Origin: Symsagittifera roscoffensis
Lineage: Eukaryota > Xenacoelomorpha > Acoela > Convolutidae
Direction: 5' to 3'
Assembly: GCF_963678635.1 (NCBI RefSeq)
Contig: NC_087071.1
Span: forward strand, 8,727,842 to 8,791,841
Length of the DNA stretch: 64,000 nucleotides
The translations under genes were made by a program, and so were the position numbers. The notes under the pieces were generated by a model. It saw only the letters and a list, made by a program, of their open reading frames with translations, did no database searches and was not told the DNA's origin. Positions 11,047 to 23,200 of the stretch are shown piece after piece (within the stretch, counting starts at the first letter, position 1; each line of letters begins with the position of its first letter).

Positions 11047-11641
11047 TAGTCTCTGCAGAATTCGGTGCGAAAATACCTTCGACGGATTCATCCTCTTCCT
11101 CCTGGGACTCCCCATCGTTTCCTGCTCCTCCTCCCATGCTGAATGGAAAGATGTTTCCGAAGGTGTTCTTCAATCTTTCTGAGAACGATGATGAGGTTGT
11201 TTGTTTTCCAGTTCCGCTTGCCATCATAGTGTTGTCTGTCGGAGATCTTCTAGTTGCCGTTACTTCAGTTGAGATGTCGGACAGTTCCGACATCTCCTCT
11301 CGATCCAACGTCCCGGTGGAAGTGGCAAAATCATGGCCTTGTTCTACCGGAGTAGATTCACTCGCCAGCCTTCTGCCTCTCCCTTCCAGTCCATTTACTC
11401 CCTGGTTGTCGTTCATGGTATGGTCCGTATTGACCTCCACTTCTAACAGTTCTCTTCGCTCTTCTGAGGTCTTTTGACTTCTCGTTTCAACCATTCTGCC
11501 TGAAACCGTCCCCTTTTTATCGGACCGGGTTCGCTTGATCCAATCCACAAAAGGATCGGTCATCGTTTTTCTTTGCTTTTCAGGTATGAATTTCCTAGAG
11601 CTATTACCTCGTTTTGGTATCCTTGACTTGTCTAAACTCAT
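11042..11641 (-). pseudogene. gag: Truncated gag of element A (upstream duplicate)
   Basis: The frame starts with the same MSLDKSRIPKRG peptide as the full gag-pol and follows it for about 185 codons to near 11085. It then switches into unrelated sequence and an LTR edge, stopping after 199 codons. It keeps the acidic, Ser-rich N-terminal part and the 11-bp hairpin but has no capsid domain or zinc knuckles. The junction at 11047-11085 contains an 18-bp inverted copy of LTR sequence. It is a remnant of a 4.4-kb tandem duplication or of a second element whose middle was deleted. A short Gag fragment could still be made, but nothing shows that it is. Confidence 0.88.
11049..11072. repeat. Inverted LTR fragment at the A duplication junction
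   Basis: GTCTCTGCAGAATTCGGT at 11049-11066 is the exact reverse complement of 11000-11017 inside the neighbouring LTR, with 31 nt between the arms. It marks the breakpoint between truncated gag and LTR. Confidence 0.8.
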
Positions 11642-14530
11642 TCTTTATTTGTCACTTTCCTATGCCTACTCTTGACTCAATTGTTAGAGACCTTATAGTT
11701 TCATTAACAATAATAATGACACAACACAATAAATTTCACCAGATTCTATTAAATAGTGACCACGAATCCCTGTATGTTGTCAGAGTACAGTTTGTATAAA
11801 ATTTATTCACACTAGCCGATTATCGGTCGTAAGATTTGAAACTAGCACAATATGATGTTATCAGTCAATTTAAAAGATAGTGTACTCACTACCCAATCAA
11901 GCTCAGTTTAGGTTGATTTAAAATCAAAAAACAAAAAAAATATATATTGACACAATATGAATGTATATTTAAAAAAAAACGTATGTGTCTTGTACTCTTA
12001 GTCAGTCGCAGTACAATAGTCGAACCTGTCTTTTAAAGAAAAAGCTTTCCCTGCTTGGTGCTGCACCAAACAGACAAAACTTTGAAGGCAGCAATTTTCT
12101 CAAGTGGGCGTCTATTGCACCCACCGAGTACTGTGTTACCTATCTGCCTTCGGACTGCCCGAGCTAGACCTACTAAAGTCCTCAGGGCAGTCACTTTTCC
12201 CAAAAACGTATTATGTCCAATCCACACCAATGAACCACGTTCTCTTTAATTTAGACTTAGTGTCGCGAATATCCGAGTTTGGACTTGTTTTGTATTAGTC
12301 TTGTTCTTATCGAAAGGCAAGTTACCAGCGCAGTCACTGATACCTAGCCTGTGTATTAATAACTTAATACTTCTCACTTTTTAGTCTTTCTTTCGTTCAC
12401 CTAAGTCCTTAATAAAATAATACCCCTCCGGATTGGCACAAATAGGACCCTTCCGGATTTGTCAGAATCTAGACCCCTCCGGATTTGGATCCCTCTTGAA
12501 AAAACTTCGACCCCTCCGGATTGGGAGCCCTCCGATTTTGTAAAAGTAGCTTTCAGGAGATTTCCTTTTTTCAACCTATACCCCTCCGAATACGTTCTCC
12601 GATGCAATTATGCTGTTTTAATTAACTGGGAAGGGTATAGGGTCCTTTCCTAGACCCCTCCGGATTGAAGTTAAGCCTCTTATTTGACAATTCACACTAA
12701 CGGTGAAGGGTCTTGTCACTGGCCTAACTTTGGCTCGGTTAAGCTTTTGCGGTGACTTTAGCCCTCCCTCTACGTCTAGAATGGCCTAAAGTTACTTTAC
12801 TCAACCGCTATTACCTTTTGGTAAGGGTATCAGGGCTTTTCAGAAAAATTTGTAAAACGTGAAGGGTGTACCCCTCCGGATTTGTGTAATTTGCTAAAAA
12901 CAATCTCAAAAAATTTTCTCTCTCGCTTTTCCGAAAAATTTCTGATCCTATTAGTAAGCTCAGCTAATTTCTGATCTGTTGCTACCAAGATCAACTCGAT
13001 ATGATCAGTAGTTCCAAAGTTATTAACCAAAACGTCTTTTTTTTGAACTCAAAAAATTTTCTCTCTTATAGGTTCCGCCTAACTTTTTCCGCAAATCTGG
13101 TCCTTTCGACCTAAAAATTATTGATCCGAGCTCAGAAGGCCTATACTCTTCTAGTTCAATGCAAAAGACCCGATCTAAAACGCTATTGTAGAAAAATTTT
13201 GCGAAAAACTATGCTACCTGGACCCCTCCGGGTTGATGAATCCACCAAATCAAACACGTTATGTTCGATTTCTCTGCAACCCGGAAGGCTTTCGGGTAGC
13301 GGATTTTAAGACTTGTAGATTCACTAGTGGACGTTGTCCGAACAACTATTTTTACTGTCCTACCTCAAAAATTTCAAAAAATTTTCTAAATTTTTAGTGT
13401 TTCTTACTATCAAAATTTGGGAAAATTTGGTTTTTTGTACCAAACTAGTTTTAACCACTTCCGAACTAAAGTTAACCGGTTCTGCTTATTACAGTAGTGC
13501 AGTTACGATGTCACACACTAACTTAGCGCTTTTTTCCGTTTCAAAAAATATCGATATCTCAAAAATCGCGACTTGTGGGGGGATCAAAATATCGCAATTT
13601 TGACCCTAAAAACCGGTCAGTTCTCGTTGTTTTTGTCTGAAAATCGATATAAGACTATTAATATAGGCTATATAAGTAATAATATTAGGAATACTATACC
13701 CCTCCGGGTTTGTTTAATCTCCGAATTAAGGTGCTTAACTCGGATATTCGCAGTTCGGTGAAGGGTCACTACAGTGCAGCACTGTCGAGCCCCCCACAGA
13801 TTACTATCTTACTTTTTGTACCAAAAGGGATACAAAACTTGTTAACGATACCCAACAGTCGATTGTAGTTGTCGTTGAGCCTCTTCCTGTTGTTCCCTGT
13901 ACTGCTTGCCGGATCGGTCTTCACCCCGGACCCTTCCGAATTGAGCGCAAATCAGCTGACCCTTCCGGATTGGGCGCAATTTATCATTAACGTGCTTAAA
14001 TGCTCAAATAACCCTACAGTACAAGCCCCACAAACGGGCTACAAAAATGATCTTAACGATCCTGACTGATATAAATGCCTGTAACAACAATATATCTATC
14101 AACAACAAACGGGGGGGTTGAATCACATCTTGTCTGGGGGGATGATTTCTACTGATTTTTTACTTTTTTACTGTTTTTGGTTTTTTCGGTTATTTTTTAT
14201 GTTTTTTGTTTTTCTTGGATACTATACTATTTTTTGTTTGATTTTGCTTATATCTTTAAGTGTTTTTGGTCACAAACCACTCAGGGGATGAGGGGTTCGC
14301 GATTCCCCCCACCCTTCCTGGTTCGTGAATTTTCGGTCTTAACTAGGTTAAAAAACTATTCACGGCAATCCGGAAGGCTTCCGCGTTCCGAACTACCCTT
14401 CCGCCCCGGCGGTTTAGGCCTAATAAGGGCGTTAATGTGAGCATCCGCTCGGCGCGGAATGCTCGTTAACGGTTCTGCCGGTCATGATGTTAAAAAAGAA
14501 TAACACCCAGGAGCGCCATAAAAACATACA
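11642..14530 (-). repeat. 5' leader of element A (upstream copy)
   Basis: This is nearly identical to 7236-10125, differing by scattered substitutions and one- or two-base indels in homopolymers. It has the same CCGGARGGGT repeats, the same hairpins beside the primer-binding site (for example 14371-14383), and a primer-binding site at 14502-14518. No gene is visible. Confidence 0.92.
14502..14518 (-). promoter_or_regulatory. tRNA primer-binding site of element A (outer LTR)
   Basis: TGGCGCTCCTGGGTGTT on the minus strand, 12 nt inside the outer LTR. It is identical to the sites in the internal A copy, B and C. Confidence 0.75.
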
Positions 14531-15451
14531 TGTAACATTCGCCCGGAAGATACATATCGACGGATAACAAAACTAAGTCTTAAGACGACTGGCTAGCGTC
14601 TAAACAGAGCTTTGCATGTTTTTCACCGTCTCTACCAAGCCAGTACTTTTCGGTGGTCTTTCTTACATCAGGCTGACAAAAACGTTACTGTTCTCCGGCT
14701 TCGACCAGAACGCTCAAATTAACTTGATTACATGCAAAAATAGTGAGCTCATGGCTGGGTCTCAGTATCCCCAGACCACGAGGTCACTCCTAAAAACAGG
14801 GCTACTACTTATTATATTACTATTGTTTTTGTTCAGTAGATAAAAATCATCATCTCCATCGAAGATGGATCAACCCTTCCCCCCCTACTTCTAGCTCCTC
14901 ATTCTTGTCAAAACGAATTAAGATCTTAATTAAATTCAAGTCAGGACATGACGGATGCTAAAATTCAATATAAGTTCATAAAAGTCCACGTCCCGAGACC
15001 CTTCCTGATTCTTGAATCCGGTGAATCAAGCTTCTTAATATCCAGTTCACAATAACTCGGAAGGCTGGGTTTTACCCTTCACCGTTGCTCGCAACGGCCT
15101 TGCAACTATTGTAACAGCACAATAGTTGCAACTCGGAACGTCCTCTGCTGTTCGGTAGTTCGTTGTAGTTTTTTAGTCTCGATTTCGTACTGTTCGTAAT
15201 CGCAGATAAAAGTTGTTCTGTTTTTTCTTGCTCTTTTAGCTAAAAATGGCCGTTTCTGACGTTTCCCAGAAATATGACGTCATAATTCGAATTTTTAAAA
15301 ATTAGAATTCCAGAATCTTCTAGCCTTCACCGTTTGGCTAATCGTTCAAATAACGTCCTTATCCGTTCTAAATCGCCAATTCGGAAGGCTTGCTGCTAAA
15401 ATACCGAATTCTGCAGAGACTGCATTTTGGCCATTCTGGTCGAATGTCACA
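14531..15451 (-). repeat. 5' LTR of element A (outer copy)
   Basis: 921 bp, TG...CA, paired with 10126-11046. Its outer flank (CAAAACACTC, from 15452) continues an older truncated LTR that is found whole at 39995-40380, so A inserted into that fragment. The target-site duplication cannot be checked because the other end of A is outside the window. Confidence 0.92.
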
Positions 15452-15665
15452 CAAAACACTCAAATTAACTAGATTACATCAAAAATAGTGAGCTCATGAT
15501 TGGGTATCAGTATCCCCAGACCACGAGGTCACTCCTAAAATCAGGACTACCACTACTTTGAATTATTGAATTATTATTGTTTTTGTTAGTAGATAAAAAT
15601 CATAATCTCCATCGAAGATGGATCAACCCTTTCCCCCAACTCCTAGCTTCTCATCTTAGCAAAAT
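15452..15665 (+). repeat. Remnant of a truncated A-type LTR, right part
   Basis: This matches 40167-40380 essentially base for base. It is the distal part of a roughly 386-bp LTR fragment whose left part was displaced by insertion of element A. Confidence 0.85.
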
Positions 15666-15900
15666 TGTAACATTCGCCCGGAAGATACATATCGACGGAA
15701 AATAAAACTAAGTCCTAAGACGACTGGCTAACGCCTAAACAGAGCTTTATATGCTTTTCACCGTCTCTACCAAGCCAGTACTTTCGGTGGTCTTTTCTAA
15801 CATCGGGTCGACAAAAACGTTACTGCTTTCGGCTTCGGTCAAAACACTCAATTTAACTTAATTACATGTAGGAATAGTGAGCTCATGGCTGGGTCTCAGT
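15666..15900 (+). repeat. Remnant of a truncated A-type LTR, left part, interrupted by element B
   Basis: It starts with TGTAACATTCG and matches 40381-40615 with one mismatch that I could see. The fragment resumes at 38949 after element B. It therefore documents the target site of B. Confidence 0.9.
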
Positions 15901-16786
15901 TGTAACATTCGTCTACTACAGTCACACATGAGGCTTAAGAAAAATAGGCCCTATAACTATTGGCTCAGGAGTCAGGGACACTATCTCTTGTGTTTTTCCG
16001 CCTCAAATCAGTCGGAGCCAATTCGGTTCGCTTGTGACACGAGACTACGACCCGTTACAGCTTAAAGGCTACTACTAAAATACCCCCCCACTCTAGAATT
16101 AGAAACGTCCCCATACTTAGGTCTCTAGATACCCAAAATACATGAACGCCGTTAAAAACCGGGTCGGAACAATCCGTTAAGTTACTTTTTTATTGGACAG
16201 TGGAACTTTGATCCATTTCAGATGGATCAACCTAAAACTCGCCTTACCTCAACATAACAATCATAAAACACACTCTAGAAATTTAATTTAAGGACTCACA
16301 TGTTGACGCGCTCAAGCACAGGAAGTAATTAAATGGGTGAGCAACTCTAGAATTGACTAAGATAACTAGATAAGTTCAATGTTTATCAGTTTGAATGGCA
16401 AAGGTAAGTTTGAACTCTAGAATGAAGTTTTATGTGGACCATTGGGACACTCAAGCTGTCCACCTTTCCGTCGAAGGTTCACTCTGGTCCAGTTCAAATA
16501 ATTGTTCTCTCGGGAATACTCTGTCTTCTATTTCAGATAGGACAGCTCTACTCTTGTTCACTATGATGGAAATTGCGAATAGCAATTTCCCACTCGTTTT
16601 TTATCTGACAACTTTCCCGCAATTGTTCTGAATTTGTTCTGATTTCTTTTTCTGATTTTCAGTTATCGCGAGAAAATCGTGCATGACATGTTCCATTCGA
16701 AATTTTGAAAAATTAAATTTCACTCCAAAATCAAGTGTTTTTTGCTCCTCTCAAGGTCAAACTTCCAAATATGACCGACTGGCACA
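15901..16786 (-). repeat. 3' LTR of element B
   Basis: 886 bp with TG...CA ends. It matches the 5' LTR at 38063-38948, with differences seen only near 16017 and 16287. It contains an 8-bp perfect inverted repeat around 16570-16590. It shares only the terminal TGTAACATTCG with the A/C LTRs; the rest has diverged. Confidence 0.95.
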
Positions 16787-16800
16787 TACTCCCCGGACTC
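16787..16800 (-). promoter_or_regulatory. Polypurine tract of element B
   Basis: Immediately before the 3' LTR the sense strand reads GAGTCCGGGGAGTA and then TGTGCC. The core GTCCGGGGAGTA is the same as that preceding the C-family LTR at 41800. This is the expected site for plus-strand priming. Confidence 0.75.
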
Positions 16801-17216
16801 GAGATCGATGTCCTCATCGCGCGCTGTCTTCTGCCAGTGAGTCCCAGAAAAACCGAGTGTTGCTCAAGATACAGTGCCAGTGGTCATTTACAGAAGTTTG
16901 CAGCAGATTTAAGATTATCTACACCCCAAAATTCACGGCCATTTAAAATTTTCACACTATTGCTAAACAGCAATCAAAATCTGCATATACCTGCACCCTT
17001 GAATTTTCGCTTTTCAAGCCAATCATTTAAAAATCTCTTTTGTCCTATTCAATCAGGAAATTGTCATGCAGCATTTCGATTTATATAATAAATATAGTAT
17101 ATTAGTAACAATATTTGCTTTGTTAAAATTTCTTTTTCGTGAATCCAAGTTTCACTCGGATCCACACTCAAGCCCCCCTTTCTTCTCAAGACTCAAGATC
17201 CATCCGATTTGCCCAT
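16801..17216 (-). other. 3' untranslated region of element B
   Basis: 416 nt between the ORF2 stop and the polypurine tract. It is AT-rich and shows no ORF on the sense strand that resembles a known protein. I see nothing else in it. Confidence 0.7.
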
Positions 17217-20200
17217 TCATCTCGTACTCTTCGCCTTGGAGGTACTGCATCCTGAAGTGCTAGATGCGGCAAACTGTCTCAACAGTTCCTCTTCATCATC
17301 GGAGCTAATCACAATCTCCTCCCAAGCCTTCAGCTGTTCATAGGATCGCATCCATTCTCTCTGCTCCTGTAACCTCTTTGCTTGGTTGGGTAGTGCCTTC
17401 ACCCTAGCCTCTCGGTTCAAGCAAAAGGAGTTGTGCAGGCTCAAGCTCACGTTCTTCGCCAGGTCTTCCTCTAGTATCGACTCCCTCGCTTTGGTATTGT
17501 CTCTAGACATCTTGCCCACTCTTTTCCATCCTGTCGTGATCGCATTACGATGGGTTAGCAGGGGTCTCTTGAAAGCTTCCGGCCCAATCTCGGCCTGGAA
17601 CTGTCGATACTCTTTTTGATGTTTTCTCATGTGATCCTTCGTTGTCATGTACAACCAAGACGTCAGTGTCGCCCGAAACCACGGGAAGTACCTCAAGCGG
17701 CTCCATACGTGCCTGACTTCCATCGGTATGGCGAATACTTTGCACGCGGTCTCAAACAACTCAAGTCTCCTGCTGTAGTCTATCGCGTATATTGACTCAG
17801 CCGTTGGTGTCGTCGCCTCCCGATACTTCGTTATGTTCTCTTCTATCCATCTCAGAGCTAACATCGTACTCACTACTAAGAGCGTCACCTTCTGCCGGTG
17901 ATCCGGTAGTCCGATCGACCGAATCTCTACCACATCCCACACCAGGCAAAGGTTCTTGTGATCTGGGTACCACACCGTTTGTGCCAAACAGTGGCATGGG
18001 CATTCCCCATGAGAGATCTCAATGCTCCTGAGATTACGCTCCCCTGAGGCTTCCAAGAGAGGCTCAAGCTCCATCATTTTCTCGTGCATCGTGTCGTTAT
18101 CTTCCAGGTTCGGAGTACTTCCCACAGGTTTTCCGATCACGTTTTGTCTCTCGTGATCGCTGGTGTTTTCCTTTTCCAACTTCAGAAGATCTTCTCCCCA
18201 GATTTCACTCAAGTCATCTCTCAATTCTTTTGGTACTGTCCCTTTGATTTTTCTCAACAACTTGTGCGAGTGATGCGATATCCGAGCCAACCTCACGCAC
18301 TTGGGCACTGAGAAGGCCTTGTCCACCAGTATCCTCTGGCTGGACACTTCCACCATCGCCATGTGTAGCGGGTAGTGGCTTCCGCACAAGTTGGCCATCA
18401 TTGACCCTATCAGCGATTTCGCGTTCAATGGCAAGCCATAAGCTTCGCTCATGGGAAATCCCATTTCCGCCTCAAGACCAACCTTCCAGCTCCGGATGTG
18501 TTTTTGAGTCACCTGCAACACCCCGGGCCAGGATTCCACGCTCAACGCCGTCACTAATGGATGTTCAGATTCCAGTCTCTCCAGTGCCTGCAGACCACAC
18601 ATTCTCGAGAAGAATCCGAGAGCTGTTGCTATATTCACCGTGGTTCTCGCGTAACATTCCGCTATTATTTGCACTTCACTTTTCTCCCTTTCTGTGATGT
18701 CTTCGAACCAAGTGACCAGATCTTCTTTTTGAAATGACAGTATTCTGACGCATGACCGTCCATCGCAGATGTGCTCTCCGTTCCCACACGTCGAATCCAG
18801 ACAGCTACCCGGCTCCAATTTCTTTGCTGACCCGGGGTCGCTCGTCCTTTCGCTTGGTTCTTGCATCTGGGGCGTGACTAGCTTATGTAGCACACTCAAT
18901 TTCGCCAGATCTTCATCTTCCGTTGGGGCTAACCTCACTCGCTCAGTGGTTTCCTCGATCAGACTCGCATGGGGATTTGGACACCAGGAGGGTCTTAGTA
19001 GCTTCCATACCACTCCCAAGTTCGTGGTTAACAAGCCATTTCCACCGCCCATGTTCACTTCAACTCTCTTGTTTGAGCGCGGTATGCTTACCACCTCTGG
19101 TGTTTTCTCAAGAATCAGACCCAGGCTCGGCCCCTCTTTTTCCACCGCGTCTATTTCCATTATTCTTTCTGTCCAAAACTTCAGTAGCTCCGCTACCTCA
19201 TGGTTTCTGTGGGCTCCTCCAGCTTCCGAGTCTAAGAAGGGATTGTAGGCTATTCCCATCACTCCAGACACATATTGGTATTCCCCCTTCTCGCTGAGTC
19301 TCGAGTACTGCTCTGACGAGGCCAGGTTACGATGAACATCATGTTCTTCCTCGAACTTCTTATTAGAGAACCTCCGTACCTCGTCCAGCTTTCGATGGTT
19401 CTCTAAGGACACTCTGGAACCATCTTCTTTCTCTATTCCTGTACTCTGATACACGTTCAAGATGATCGTCGAGACTCTTTTCTCCATGGTTTTACTTCCG
19501 CTCGCTCTCTGGTGGCATGCCAGGATGGTGCTATCAGACATCATTGACATTACCCATCTCAAGAAACATGTGGCATCTTTTCTTCTAGCCAGGCTCAAGC
19601 CCGAATTGTCCCTGGCCACGTGTTGCATCAGTGCCTGATACACCTCTAGCTTCTTGCTTCCCAACTTCAGCCTGTCATACGAGGTCAATATCTCCAACTC
19701 TATTCCCACCAGACTCCAGGTGAACATTAATTGTCCCGCAGTTCTAACGAAGGGATTCGCCATTAGTGGCGGTGCTGATGAGGGTGTCCTCATCGCCTCT
19801 TCAAAATGATCCTTCAACAAACTCTGCCAGGACCTCTTCAGATGACTTGCCATCTCTATCTTATTGACCTCGGCTTTCTGCTGGGTGGCCCAATTGCGTC
19901 GCTTGCGAGCTACTCCACTGTCCAACTTCTTTAAGCAGTCCTCCATTTCCTTCAATGTTTCGAGGGCCATCCACCATGTCCGGGAAGTGTTCCTCGTCTT
20001 GTTCCTCTCCAATGGATCACTCGTCGCCTGTTTGCCTATGTCCTGATGTGCCTTCGAGATCCATTCTTTGCCGACATCCACTTCCACTACCTGTCCGTTC
20101 GTTGAACCTCTCTTCACGTTTATCTTCTGAGGCTTGAAGTCTTCTTCTGACGTTGAACTGGCGGAAACCTCTATTTCCTTTTCTACTTCAAGTGGTTTCC

Positions 20201-23200
20201 TGAGCTCCGAACTGTTCTTGTATGCCGCCGTCTTGCATCGAGCCAAGACAATGGGCGCCGTCTCTCTCAAGTTTCCTTCCGAAACAGCATCCACTGAAGG
20301 ACTACCCCATCCTTCCACTTCTCTCTTCCTCTTGCGAGTCTTCACATCTCTGCTCGAGGGTGTTGTGGTTATCATCATTGATTCGACCTCTCCATCCACT
20401 CCTTCCAACTCTTGCCTCCTCCCTGCTCGAGCCTTAAGGATATTAGTACTTTTAATCATATTACTAGTCCCAACCTTATCCCTTTTTATATCATCAACCA
20501 TTTTATCTACAGTTTTTTGTTTCAGAGTAGAGCTGTCCTCACATTTCTCTTTTCTAGTCTTCGATCGTGCGTTCCTCAGCTCCACTAGCTTGTTCAGCAG
20601 CTCTTTTCTTGCTTTCTCATCCAGGCCCGTTCCTATCAGGAGCGGTTCCCCGAATCTCACTACTGCGTCCCACAGTTCCTTCTTGAACTTGTCCAGCGTC
20701 GTCTCGCTGCCTACTTCTTGATTGAATTCCTCCAGGAATTCCTGCCAAGCATCATCCTCGAGAGATCCCAAGAATATGTCCCTGTTTCCTTCGAACGTAT
20801 TCTTCTCCCTTTCCTCCGAGCTCAAGAGTAACATCCCCATATTGAAGGTCTCACCTGCCAATGGCAACTCTAGGTTCTTCCGTGGGGACGGGTTCAGAGG
20901 TGGGGTGGCAGTGTCTGCCCAATTTTCTTCGCTCAAGTCTTTCAACAGCTCTTGAGTGGTGAGTTCCTCCCCTGATTGCCCTGGTTCAGGCGCATTCCCT
21001 ACTTCCATGTCTTCTCCATCTTCACTGAGAGTTTCATCCATGCTCTCTTCCTCCGATTCATCTCTTCTTCTCTCTAGAATTCTCTTGAATCGGTCCTCAA
21101 CGGGTCCACTCCTCCTGTCTCCAGGCGTGTCTACAGACAGTGGCGACGGTGTCGCAGGATCCAGCTTTTTATATTCTGTCAGGGCTACATGCAGTTGACC
21201 TGCTGCATCTAGGTCTGTTCCCTCTTTCATCACTTCTACTTGTTCCAATCCATAGGGTGCCTTGTATTTTCGTGTGGCAAATTTCATTTCATCCATCAAT
21301 GCGACATGCCCCTCCGTCATAATCATCCTGCCATCATCCCATATGGGTAGCATATTCTCAAGTCCCTCCTTCTCAAGAATCCTCAAGACTTTCCGCACCT
21401 CATATCCAGGGGGCTGCGAACCTCTGCTCTTTTTCGCTTGCGTCGTCCACGAATTTACCTTCATCTCGCTGGTATGAAAATAGACTGCCGCCGTGTAGCC
21501 AACAAACAGGGGATCCCAGCCATCCGTGAATTGCCTCTGCGTTTCCTCAGTCATCATCCTCGCCATTATGGAGGGAACCACCAGGGGACTATTCATTCCC
21601 AAGGTCATCCTCCTGACTGTCGGGAACTCTGGCATGGTGGCTGGTAGGATTTCTTTCTCCATTATGGCCTCCAACTCCCTCTTGACTAGTGCAAAGCACT
21701 CCTTCCAGGCGGGGATTCTCAAGACTTCCCGTCCGTCGGCCGTCAATGGATTTAGGTTCCAAAACTTTGGATACATTTCAATGGGGCCTTCTCGCTTGCC
21801 TCCCATTCTGCATTGCATTTGTCCCCTGAAATTGCACACCATCATTTCGGCATCTTTCACTTTTCCGAAGAGTACCGTGTTGCTCATACGCGCCCTGAGC
21901 ACCTCCTGCCGACACCAATTCAGCGCCGTACCATCCAGTACGCTGATGAGACTCAAGTGCGTCACCGAGTGACGATACGTTATCACCAGGGGATCTGGAA
22001 ACGCGTACGTCACCGCTGGACCATAAATGCAGGTCACCACCTCCTCCAGACCCCGAATTATCCCCATCGGGTCCGACCTCATTGCCAGGCACAGGTCTGT
22101 CAATAGAGGCATCCCTCTGTTCGCCTTCTTCCATTCCTCTCTCGAGGTTGGGTTCTCATCTTCACCCGTCAAGTATCGATTCTGCATCATGAGGTATTGC
22201 ACCAGCAGTGTCTTCAACCCTGCGGCACACTTGTAGGAGCTGGTTTCAATGCTCGTGTGGACTCTCCCCATAGACAGAGGTTCCCCATATTCCATTAGCC
22301 GATGAAACGACACCAATTCCCCATGTGTCAAGAGTACTAGTGCCAGATACCCATCAACTCGAAGTGTCTCCACTCCTCGACTAAACATGTATGCTGGGCC
22401 CATGTTAAACAAGTACCTGGGGTAAACCAAATACAGGGCCAAGAGCAGGCTGATGGACATTCCCAGTATCTCTTGTATGAAGGCTGCGAAGATAGTCGCC
22501 GTGGTGCCGAACACTCCTGCCAGGAATTCTCTCTCCCAGCAAGGACTCAAGAACTTGAGAATCTCGTAATCTCTCCTAGTTTTCAGTTCGCCGTTGGCGT
22601 GTTCTCTCCAAAATCCCCCAATCGTCACTTCATTGGCGGCCGAGACAAATCTCGCCACCGTCATGTCTCTCGTTTCCGCTAGCTCCAGTTGTTTCTCTAG
22701 AAAATTCCAGATTTGTTTCACGAGGAGTGGCGCTTCCTCTCTCGTCTTATTCGTGACATTCTCCAGCCTTGGTGTCAGGAATGGCCACCAGCCATCCTGT
22801 TGAGTCAAGCGATATTTCATTGATTCTAGTTGTTTCTCCGTCTCGACCACATTTCTTCTCTCGTTGCTGGGACCTCTAGACCTGCTGGTGGAATTTGCGA
22901 CTTTCACCTCCATAAACCGGAACCACAGGCTGGCCGTGAACTGGTTTATCGCCGTGTGGTCGTCCCCGATGACTGGGTTGAACTTGAGTTGTCTAGCGAA
23001 GTTCGATATCTCTAGCAAGAGTACCTCATCCAACACAATCAAGACGTCGGCTAGTCCGTAAAAGCCCCTCAGCGCATGAGATATGTCAGCCCATGCCGCT
23101 GGTAATTCTGATTTGTAAAGTCTCAAGTTCACTGGCTCCAGCTCTCGATTGGGTGCTGCCATCAGAATCCGCCATTCACTCCCTTCTGCTATCAAGATCA

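Larger units (their letters stand above)
1..15451 (-). mobile_element. Element A: Ty3/gypsy-type LTR retrotransposon with duplicated 5' part, 3' end outside window
   Basis: Read on the minus strand the order is LTR (15451-14531), primer-binding site, leader, truncated gag, a second LTR (11046-10126), primer-binding site, leader, then an open gag-pol frame that leaves the window on the left. The two LTRs are 921 bp each and differ at about two positions that I could see. The two leader-plus-gag copies are offset by 4405-4407 bp. The element belongs to the same family as C (about 93-95% identity over the compared gag stretch) but lies in the opposite orientation. ORF2 and the 3' LTR would lie to the left of position 1. 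It sits inside an older truncated LTR: the flank at 15452-15665 continues a sequence seen uninterrupted at 40167-40380. Confidence 0.93.
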
